This document shows positions 58,109 to 64,000 of a stretch of 64,000 bases of DNA, in pieces. Numbering within the stretch: the first letter of the stretch is position 1; each line of letters starts with the position of its first letter. The notes beneath the pieces are model-generated. The model worked only from the letters and a program-made list of their open reading frames with translations. It was not told where the DNA came from and searched no databases. The stretch is from NCBI GenBank assembly GCA_963825305.1, contig CAWGTA010000004.1, positions 434,001 through 498,000 of the forward strand, in the 5' to 3' direction. The DNA is from PSRJ01 sp963825305. GTDB taxonomy: Bacteria > Acidobacteriota > Terriglobia > Bryobacterales > Bryobacteraceae. The translations under genes and the position numbers were made by a program.

Positions 58109-59556
58109 ATGAGAACCACAAGAATTCCGCAAATGTTTCGGCAAGCACTCAGCGTCGTATGTGTCCTGCTCATGGTCGGGACCGGCGCACTTTTGATGGG
58201 GCAAGAGCCGGTAGCATCGGCACCTGCTCCACCGCCCGCACAATTATTGTCACCGGACCAACTCAGCAACCTGGTGGCGCCCATCGCGCTCTACCCGGAC
58301 AACTTATTGGGCCAGGTCCTGGTGGCCTCCACCTATCCCCTGGAGATCGTGGAAGCGTCGCAATGGCTGCAACAGAACCGCAATCTGCAGGGAGCGCAAC
58401 TGACGGATGCGGCCCGCCAGCAGAATTGGGATCCCAGCATCCAGGCCATGGTGGCCTTCCCGGATGTCCTCAATCGGCTGAACTCGGACATTCGCTGGAC
58501 TACCGATTTAGGAAACGCTTTTCTGACGCAGCAGGCTGACGTCATGAACGCCGTGCAGCGGCTCCGCGCGGAAGCCCGATCGGCCGGCAAACTGAATTCG
58601 ACCCAACAGCAGACGGTCACCACCGAGACGCAAGGTGGACAACCGGAGATTGAGATTGCACCGGCGAACCCGCAGGTGGTCTATGTGCCTACCTACGATC
58701 CCGCGTATATCTGGGGACCTCCGGCATGGGGTTACTATCCACCCCTCTATTACCCGCCGTATGGCTTTGGATTCGGATTCGGGTCGGGTATCTACATCGG
58801 CAGCTTCTTCGGCGGCCTGGGATGGGGCGGCTGGGGTTGGGGACCGAATTGGTACGGCGGCGGAATTTTTCTGAACGCCGGATTCTTTAACCACTACGGT
58901 TATGGCGGCTACCACGGCGGTTTTCGCGGCGGCTACTGGCAGCACAATCCCGAGCATCGGCAGGGCATTGCTTATCCCAATCGCGCGGTGTCCGCCCGTT
59001 TCGCGGGCTCTGCCGGAGCGAATTTCGGAAACCGTGGAAATCTGAGCCCACGGGCATCGCAGTCGTTCTCTTCGCAGCCACGCGGCGGCACCTTTAACGG
59101 GGCGAGCCGGCCGCAGCAGGCTGGTGGCGCGCAGTCCGGCGGGTGGCATAGGTTCGGAGAGCCTGGATCGAGCGGCGCGGTAGCAGCGCCCCGTGGCGAA
59201 TCCTCGGCCGGGACCGCGAATCGCTTCGCCGGCGGAGGCGGGTTTAGCCGCTTTGGAAGCACCAGCGCACAACCTAGCGTTCGCTCTACCCCGGCGTACG
59301 GCGGCGGTAACGCATACCGCCCCAACACCTCAGCGGGCAGCAGCTTTAGCGGAGGCCGCGCCGCTCCCAGTTATCGTGCCAGCCCGTTCGTCGGCGGAGG
59401 CGGACGTCGTTCGGAGGCGGATTCCGCTCCGCTCCTTCCGGAGGCGGGGGCTTCCGGTCCGCTCCGTCGGGTGGCGGCTTCCACGGTGGTGGAGGCGGCG
59501 GTGGCTTCCACGGTGGTGGAGGCGGCGGGTCTCACGGCGGAGGCGGACGCCGCTAA
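58109..59556 (+). CDS. DUF3300 family secreted protein with Gly-rich C-terminus, one frameshift
   Basis: About 480 residues. Signal peptide QALSVVCVLLMVGTGALLMG, then DUF3300 (about 45-190): LSPDQLSNLVAPIALYPDNL, QVLVASTYPLEIVEASQWL, AFPDVLNRLNSDIRWTTDLG, VYVPTYDPAYIWGPP. The rest is Gly/Tyr/Trp/Ser-rich. The frame shifts near 59400-59407; the next frame continues the Gly-rich tail (SFGGGFRSAPSGGGGFRS, FHGGGGGGGFHGGGGGG) to TAA at 59554-59556, so the apparent frame ending at 59758 is not the true end. RBS AGGAGG. Envelope protein of unknown function. Confidence 0.85.
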
Positions 59557-60072
59557 GCCGGCTACCGCTCCCCGTCCCGGACGTCGCGAAGAGGGGGCTT
59601 CCAGCAGCAGCCGAAGCTCCCTCTCAAATGAATCCTTCTCAACCACGCCGACGTGCCAGCCGGCAATCTTCCCCTCCCTGTCAATCAGTAGCGTCACCGG
59701 CATCGAAGTTACTTCGTATTTCCTGGCCAGATCCTCATTCCCAATCACCACCGGGTAGCGCATTCCATGTTGTTTGAGGAATGGCTTAACCAATTTCCAG
59801 CCCTCGTCATCCATGGACACGCCGATCACGGCGAGCCCGCTCTTCTTGTACTTCTTCGCGAACGCAATGTACCAGGGAATTTCCGTTTTGCATCCGGTAC
59901 ACCAGGTGGCCCAGAAATCCAGCAGCACCACCCTGCCCCGGTAGCCCGACAACGTTACGGCGTGGCCCTTGGAATCGGCGGACGTGAAGTCGGGTGCGGC
60001 CTTTCGATCTTCAGCCGCCACCACAACCACCAGCGTGCTGGTCAAGACAGCAAGTCGGAACAGTGATCTCAC
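59371..60072 (-). CDS. TlpA/ResA-like thioredoxin-fold protein, possible over-long C-terminus
   Basis: Thioredoxin-like domain of about 150 residues: signal peptide (LFRLAVLTSTLVVVVAAE), active site ATWCTGCKTEIP (CXXC), GLAVIGVSMDDEGW and MPVTLLIDREGKIAGWHVG, with the cis-proline at TSMPVT. These are typical of periplasmic disulfide reductases such as TlpA/ResA used in cytochrome c maturation. The frame runs on for about 75 residues antisense to the Gly-rich end of the DUF3300 gene (59371-59556), giving a low-complexity Ser/Ala/Arg tail that is probably not natural; the domain ends near 59600. GTG start at 60072 behind GGAGGG. Confidence 0.82.
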   Translation of the reverse strand: MRSLFRLAVLTSTLVVVVAAEDRKAAPDFTSADSKGHAVTLSGYRGRVVLLDFWATWCTGCKTEIPWYIAFAKKYKKSGLAVIGVSMDDEGWKLVKPFLKQHGMRYPVVIGNEDLARKYEVTSMPVTLLIDREGKIAGWHVGVVEKDSFERELRLLLEAPSSRRPGRGAVAGLAASASAVRPAASTTVEATAASTTVEAATRRSGPEAPASGRSGAESASERRPPPPTNGLAR

Positions 60073-60093
60073 GATACCCTCCTCTGGAGTTTA

Positions 60094-60116
60094 TTACTAT
60101 CACATTGTGATAATAA
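60094..60116. promoter_or_regulatory. Palindromic operator candidate TTACTATCAC-ATT-GTGATAATAA
   Basis: A 23-base palindrome with one mismatch in the arms, 22 bases upstream of the TlpA-like GTG and in the gap toward the cupin gene. Its AT-rich symmetric form fits a dimeric winged-helix repressor site. The cognate regulator is not in this window. Confidence 0.55.
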
Positions 60117-60143
60117 TAGCTCAGACGTGTCAAGAGAGAAGGG

Positions 60144-60518
60144 TCAGATCTTTTCGAGTACCTGGACCGTCCGGGCGTCGCGCACATTTCCAGTATTCAG
60201 CGTGCTGGCCGGCTCGAAGAGCATCACGTGAACCTCGGACGCAGCCGAAGGCCGGTGCTCCATACCGCGGGGCACGATTACAAATTCGCCTTCCCGCAGA
60301 TCGAGGCTTTGCTCGGCGCCTGACTGGTCACGGTAGTTCATGCGGAACGAGCCGTGGACCACCAGGAACATTTCGTCTTCGGCATCGTGGTGGTGCCACA
60401 CGAAATCCCCCTGGAACTTGACGAGCTTGACCTGCTGGCCGTTCAGTTCGCCGGCAATTCTGGGATTCCAGTGGTCGTCAAAAGCGGCGAACTTTTCCGC
60501 GATCGAGACTTTGTGCAT
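60144..60518 (-). CDS. Cupin domain protein
   Basis: A 124-residue cupin. Motif 1 is WHHHDAEDEMFLVVHGSFRM with metal ligands at the His cluster and Glu, and motif 2 is EGEFVIVPRGMEHRPSA with the last His. N-terminal IAEKFAAFDDHWNPRIAGELNGQQVKLVKFQG is usual for the small 'cupin_2' mannose-isomerase-like proteins. Cytoplasmic; reaction unknown. The TlpA-like gene follows it on the same strand after 71 bases, with the palindromic operator in the gap. Confidence 0.87.
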   Translation of the reverse strand: MHKVSIAEKFAAFDDHWNPRIAGELNGQQVKLVKFQGDFVWHHHDAEDEMFLVVHGSFRMNYRDQSGAEQSLDLREGEFVIVPRGMEHRPSAASEVHVMLFEPASTLNTGNVRDARTVQVLEKI

Positions 60519-60599
60519 GGAGCCACCTTATCACGGGGTTGCGGGCTCCTAAAGAAACTGATTCCTCGTGCCGATAGGACACAGTAGTGGAGAACCTCA

Positions 60600-62228
60600 A
60601 TGACGTGGTTTAAGGACCTGAAGACAATGCCTAAGCTGATGCTCGGCTTCGGATTCCTGGCGCTGCTGATGGGGGTGGTGGGTTATCAGGGTGTGAGCGG
60701 GATGAGCGCGATCAATGACAGGTTAGCTATCCTTTACCAGCGCGATATGCGGGGATTAAGTGCCATCCAAGATGTGGCCACATCCATTGCCATGATCGGT
60801 CGGCAAACGCGCGGAGTACTGATCTACAGCGACATGGCGTTGATGCAAAAGGAAAAAGACAAGGTAGATTCCTTGTTCCTGGGCTTGGACGCAGCCATGG
60901 CCACGGCAGAGCAATCCTTCGTCTCGGAGAAAGGGAAAGCGCTGGTGGCAGATCTGAAGCAGGCGGTTCCGGAATACCGGTCCATCTGTACGGAAACGGT
61001 CCGCGTGGCCATGACCAATGACAAGAAAACTGCGCTGGAGGTGCTGTCCAAGGCAATCTCAGTGGGCGACCGAATCAACCACGTGATTAAGGAGGCGACA
61101 GAACTCAAGCAGAACAACGGCCGCGTTGCCTTCGAGGAGAGCTCGAAAACCTATCAGCAGGCGCGGACCTCGATGGTGGCGATCATTCTCGGCTCCATTG
61201 GACTCGCGTTGGCGCTCGGCTTCTTCATCGGCAGGCTGATCGCCGCTCCGTTGCGCCGCACCGTGGAAGTGCTGGAAGCGGTGGCCGCGGGCGACCTGAC
61301 GCAGTCACTGGAGCTTCACACAACAGACGAGGTGGGCCAAATGGCCAAAGCGTTGAACGCGGCCGTGGGGGGCATGCGCGAGGCATTGACCGAAGTGCGG
61401 GCATCCGCCGACCACCTTACCGGCGCGGCACAACAACTGGCGGCGGGCTCCGAGGAACTGTCGAGCGGTGCGCAGGAGCAGGCGTCCGGTCTGGAAGAGA
61501 CCAGCGCGAGCCTCGAGGAGATTACATCCTCGGTGAAGCAGAACGCCGACAGCGCCAGGCAGGCTAATCAGCTCGCTTCGGCAGCGCGCGATACGGCGGA
61601 AAAGGGCGGGCAGGTAGTCTCGTCGGCCGTGTCTGCAATGGGGGATATCAACACTTCTTCGAAGAAGATCGCCGACATCATTACGGCGATCGATGAAATC
61701 GCGTTCCAAACCAACTTGCTGGCGCTCAATGCAGCGGTGGAAGCGGCGCGCGCCGGTGAGCAGGGCCGCGGATTCGCGGTAGTCGCTGCCGAAGTGCGGA
61801 GCCTGGCGCAGCGCAGCGCGACGGCAGCCAAAGAGATCAAGGCACTGATTCAGGATTCCGTGCGCAAGGTGGAAGCGGGCTCCCATATGGTCAACCAGTC
61901 GGGAGACGTGCTGCTCGAAATCGTGGCTTCGGTCAAACGCGTCACCGATATCGTGGGCGAGATCGCCGCGGCATCGCGCGAGCAATCCACGGGCGTGGAG
62001 CAGGTGGCCAAGGCCATGTCGCAGATGGACCAGGTGACCCAGCAGAACGCGGCGCAGACCGAACAGCTTTCCTCAACCGCGCAGGGGCTGTCTTCAAGCG
62101 CCGACCAGTTGCAAGGATTGGTGGGAAGATTCCGTCTGGAGCAAGAGCGCAGCGGGCGCCGCGCGGCGCGTCGAACCCCGGCCGGCACCTCGTCCCAAGT
62201 CAGCGGTAACATCAAGGGCGCACTCTAA
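60600..62228 (+). CDS. Methyl-accepting chemotaxis protein
   Basis: A 542-residue chemoreceptor. First membrane span near residues 12-30 (PKLMLGFGFLALLMGVVGYQ), a four-helix-bundle periplasmic sensor (4HB_MCP type, about 31-188), second span at about 190-212 (VAIILGSIGLALALGFFIG), HAMP (RLIAAPLRRTVEVLEAVAAGDL, about 213-265), and a cytoplasmic signalling domain with the conserved tip IDEIAFQTNLLALNAAVEAA (about 362-381) and AEVRSLAQRSATAAKEI. The C-terminus (RTPAGTSSQVSGNIKGAL) lacks the NWETF-type pentapeptide for CheR/CheB tethering. No che genes nearby; ligand unknown. Confidence 0.93.
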   Translation: MTWFKDLKTMPKLMLGFGFLALLMGVVGYQGVSGMSAINDRLAILYQRDMRGLSAIQDVATSIAMIGRQTRGVLIYSDMALMQKEKDKVDSLFLGLDAAMATAEQSFVSEKGKALVADLKQAVPEYRSICTETVRVAMTNDKKTALEVLSKAISVGDRINHVIKEATELKQNNGRVAFEESSKTYQQARTSMVAIILGSIGLALALGFFIGRLIAAPLRRTVEVLEAVAAGDLTQSLELHTTDEVGQMAKALNAAVGGMREALTEVRASADHLTGAAQQLAAGSEELSSGAQEQASGLEETSASLEEITSSVKQNADSARQANQLASAARDTAEKGGQVVSSAVSAMGDINTSSKKIADIITAIDEIAFQTNLLALNAAVEAARAGEQGRGFAVVAAEVRSLAQRSATAAKEIKALIQDSVRKVEAGSHMVNQSGDVLLEIVASVKRVTDIVGEIAAASREQSTGVEQVAKAMSQMDQVTQQNAAQTEQLSSTAQGLSSSADQLQGLVGRFRLEQERSGRRAARRTPAGTSSQVSGNIKGAL

Positions 62229-62330
62229 AGATCTGCGGAGCCTGGCGCATCATGTGGCTCCCGCCGCAGGCGAGCCGGCAGGCGTTCCGGCCGGACCGGA
62301 CGACGGCTTCACGGAGTTTTGAGAAGGTAG

Positions 62331-62350
62331 CACAGGCCTCCCGGCCTGTG
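62331..62350. terminator. Short hairpin between convergent genes
   Basis: CACAGGCC (62331-62338), loop TCCC, GGCCTGTG (62343-62350). An 8-base stem between the chemoreceptor stop (62228) and the oxidoreductase stop (62364). Possible bidirectional terminator or dispersed palindrome; no clear T run. Confidence 0.45.
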
Positions 62351-62363
62351 TCAGGTTTGGCGC

Positions 62364-63314
62364 CTACCCCACGCGCAGCACTAGTTTCCCGCGCGTATGC
62401 AGGGTCTGGTTTTTCTCGTGCGCTCGTGCGGCTTCTTCCAGTGGTAGAACTTCTTCCACGATGGGCCGCAGCTTGCCCGAATCTACCAGCCCGGCCAGCT
62501 CCTCCAACTGCGCGCGGTTGGGCTGCACGAACACGCCAGCCTGGCGTACTCCGTGCGCGGCAGCGTCCTCGGCCGATGGCGGCCCGACAATCGAAACCAG
62601 AATGCCGCCTTTCTTGAGGATTTGCCAGGAACGCTGGCGGGTCTCTCCGCCCATGGTGTCAAGCACCACGTCCACGTCGCCAACGGCGGTTTCGAACGGC
62701 GTTTGGGTGTAGTCGATGGTCTCATCGGCGCCAAGTTCGCGGAGGAAGGTATGGTTGGACCCGGATGCCGTTCCGATCACATACGCCCCCTTCCACTTGG
62801 CGAGTTGCACGGCGAAGGTGCCCACCCCGCCCGCCGCGGCGTGAATCAGAATTCTTTGACCGGCAGTCAACCCGCCCGCGTCGAACATCGCCTGCCACGC
62901 CGTCAGCCCTGCCAAGGGAATGGCGGCAGAGTTAACGTGGTCCAGGGACTTGGGCTTGCGGCCCAGTTCCGACGCTCGCACCGCGATGTATTCGGCATAA
63001 GCGCCGTTACGCGAAAGATCCGGACGCGAGTAGACTTCGTCACCGGCTTTCCAATCGGCCACTCCCGTGCCGGTGGCCTCCACTACACCCGAGAGATCCC
63101 ACCCCACAATGAACGGCAGGGAATAATGCAGAAAGTTCTTCATGTAACCGGCGCGAATCTTCCAGTCCACGGGGTTCACGGCAGCCGCATGGACCCTCAC
63201 CAATACCTCCCCAGCCGCCGGCTCAGGCCGCGGCGCGTCTTCGTATCGGAGCACCTCCGGACCGCCATACTCGTGCATTCTCACTGCTTTCATGGTCGTC
63301 ATCGATCGGTTCAT
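62364..63314 (-). CDS. NADP-dependent quinone oxidoreductase-like (MDR family)
   Basis: A 316-residue medium-chain dehydrogenase/reductase without the zinc cysteines of alcohol dehydrogenase. MKAVRMHEYGGPEVLRYEDAPRP and VLVRVHAAAVNPVDWKIRAGYM at the start, LIHAAAGGVGTFAVQLAKWKGAYVIG for the NADP-binding Rossmann region, and GADETIDYTQTPFE after it. Start ATG 63314 follows GGAGAAA; an alternative ATG is seven codons in (63293). Similar enzymes reduce quinones or enones. Confidence 0.9.
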   Translation of the reverse strand: MNRSMTTMKAVRMHEYGGPEVLRYEDAPRPEPAAGEVLVRVHAAAVNPVDWKIRAGYMKNFLHYSLPFIVGWDLSGVVEATGTGVADWKAGDEVYSRPDLSRNGAYAEYIAVRASELGRKPKSLDHVNSAAIPLAGLTAWQAMFDAGGLTAGQRILIHAAAGGVGTFAVQLAKWKGAYVIGTASGSNHTFLRELGADETIDYTQTPFETAVGDVDVVLDTMGGETRQRSWQILKKGGILVSIVGPPSAEDAAAHGVRQAGVFVQPNRAQLEELAGLVDSGKLRPIVEEVLPLEEAARAHEKNQTLHTRGKLVLRVG

Positions 63315-63416
63315 TTTCTCCGTTTGATAGCTGGTCGCCCAGTGTTGTAAACTAAGAGTTTACTCCAGAGGTTCCGTCACACCCCGTGTGTTCCGGCTCC
63401 CCAAATTGAGGTTTGC
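63315..63416 (+). other. Intergenic region and leader of the rplU-rpmA unit
   Basis: About 100 bases. Contains TAAACT at about 63348-63353, a weak -10 candidate, and the stretch CACACCCCGTGTG (63380-63392), a short hairpin. The ribosome site is GAGG at 63409-63412. A regulatory L21 leader is possible but no specific motif was confirmed. Confidence 0.35.
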
Positions 63417-63716
63417 ATGCACGCGATTATTGAAACCGGTGGAAAACAATACCGGGTAGCTCCGGGCGACGTCATCCGGGTGGAAAAGATCCCCGGAGAG
63501 GTCGGTTCGGAAATCGAACTGGCCGCGAAGGCGGCGTTTGGCGAGAGTGGCGAGCTGGTAAACAGCGCTACCGTCAAGGCCACCATCGTCGGCAATGGCC
63601 GCGGTGACAAGATCATCGTGTTCAAGTTCAAGCGCAAGAAACAGTATAAGAAGACCATCGGGCACCGCCAGTCTTTCACCGAAGTGAAGGTCGGGGCGAT
63701 CCTGGCATATAGGTAA
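63417..63716 (+). CDS. rplU: Ribosomal protein L21 (bL21)
   Basis: A 99-residue large-subunit ribosomal protein of normal length. MHAIIETGGKQYRVAPGDV and GDKIIVFKFKRKKQYKKTIGHRQ are signatures of bL21, which binds 23S rRNA near the exit of domain V. It is followed three bases later by rpmA, the standard bacterial order. The obgE gene usually follows and would lie beyond the window. Confidence 0.98.
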   Translation: MHAIIETGGKQYRVAPGDVIRVEKIPGEVGSEIELAAKAAFGESGELVNSATVKATIVGNGRGDKIIVFKFKRKKQYKKTIGHRQSFTEVKVGAILAYR

Positions 63717-63719
63717 CGT

Positions 63720-63977
63720 ATGGCTCACAAAAAAGGACTAGGCAGCTCTAAGAACGGGCGCGATTCGAATGCGCAGCGGCTCGGCGTGAAGGTGTTCGGC
63801 GGGCAGTTGGTGCCGGGCGGGTCGATCATCGTGCGGCAGCGCGGCACGAAAATTAAACCCGGCCTCAACGTCGGCTGGGGTAAAGACGACACCCTGTTCG
63901 CCAAGGTCACGGGCGTAGTGGAATTCCGCGACCGCGGACGCATGGGCAAGTTCGTCAGCGTGAAAGACGTCGCGTAG
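63720..63977 (+). CDS. rpmA: Ribosomal protein L27 (bL27)
   Basis: An 85-residue protein with the invariant start MAHKKGLGSSKNGRDSNAQR, LGVKVFGGQLVPGGSIIVRQRGTK and the C-terminal KDDTLFAKVTGVVEF. The N-terminal tail reaches the peptidyl-transferase centre. It lacks the cleavable Firmicutes-type leader. ATG at 63720, three bases after rplU, so translation is likely coupled. Confidence 0.98.
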   Translation: MAHKKGLGSSKNGRDSNAQRLGVKVFGGQLVPGGSIIVRQRGTKIKPGLNVGWGKDDTLFAKVTGVVEFRDRGRMGKFVSVKDVA

Positions 63978-64000
63978 TCGCTCTCTAGCCGCCGTGTTCC

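Noticed and set aside
1..64000. tRNA, rRNA, transposase or integrase genes
   Set aside because: None recognised on either strand by eye; small RNA genes without clear structure could still be missed.

Overview
The window looks like chromosomal DNA from an Acidobacteriota bacterium, most likely of the Solibacter/Bryobacter lineage. This is inferred from gene content: a PadR regulator next to a MacB/FtsX-type permease of the ADOP kind, a decayed copy of the Solibacter-expanded TIGR03435 family, a TonB receptor with an N-terminal carboxypeptidase-regulatory-like domain, DUF3300, many secreted or Tat-exported proteins, high GC, and many intergenic palindromic elements. No tRNA, rRNA, CRISPR, prophage or insertion sequence was recognised.

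Layout. 1-14.4 kb: M14 and M48 peptidases, a class V aminotransferase, a permease remnant, an intact ADOP permease with its PadR regulator, a modular GH44 glycanase, a YdeI-like protein, an NHL propeller with a Tat cupin, and a VOC protein. 14.5-16.9 kb: DegT aminotransferase and a GT4 glycosyltransferase (surface sugar synthesis). 16.9-19 kb: ECF sigma factor with a membrane anti-sigma factor that carries a CXXCH motif and an in-frame palindromic repeat, plus two tiny Cys-rich proteins. 19.2-26.4 kb: Fe-alcohol dehydrogenase of the hydroxyacid-oxoacid transhydrogenase type, a secreted caspase-like protease, and a Fur/PerR-katG peroxide unit. 26.5-33.8 kb: a tightly packed operon of pseudokinase-TPR, TonB-C, ParA ATPase, small linker protein, TPR protein and coiled-coil protein. 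This is the best candidate for an undescribed system. 33.8-37.2 kb: GYD protein, an internally deleted phage-tail-sheath-like protein, DUF1835 protein, small ATPase, NmrA-like reductase and a near-perfect parS site. 37.3-45.7 kb: a methyltransferase-GT2 fusion, a second methyltransferase, two large membrane proteins of GT-C appearance, and a Tat-exported TPP enzyme coupled to a cytochrome c. 45.7-63.3 kb: DUF2254, phosphoesterase, sugar isomerase-like protein, TonB receptor, second ECF sigma factor, PD-(D/E)XK-like protein, pseudo-receiver, DUF697-like protein, DUF3300, TlpA-like thioredoxin, cupin, chemoreceptor and quinone oxidoreductase. 63.4-64 kb: rplU-rpmA.

Two general points. About ten otherwise well-preserved genes are each broken by what looks like a single-base frameshift, more simply explained by sequence errors than by mass decay. 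There are also many non-coding palindromes; two families occur twice, and two elements lie inside open reading frames without breaking them.
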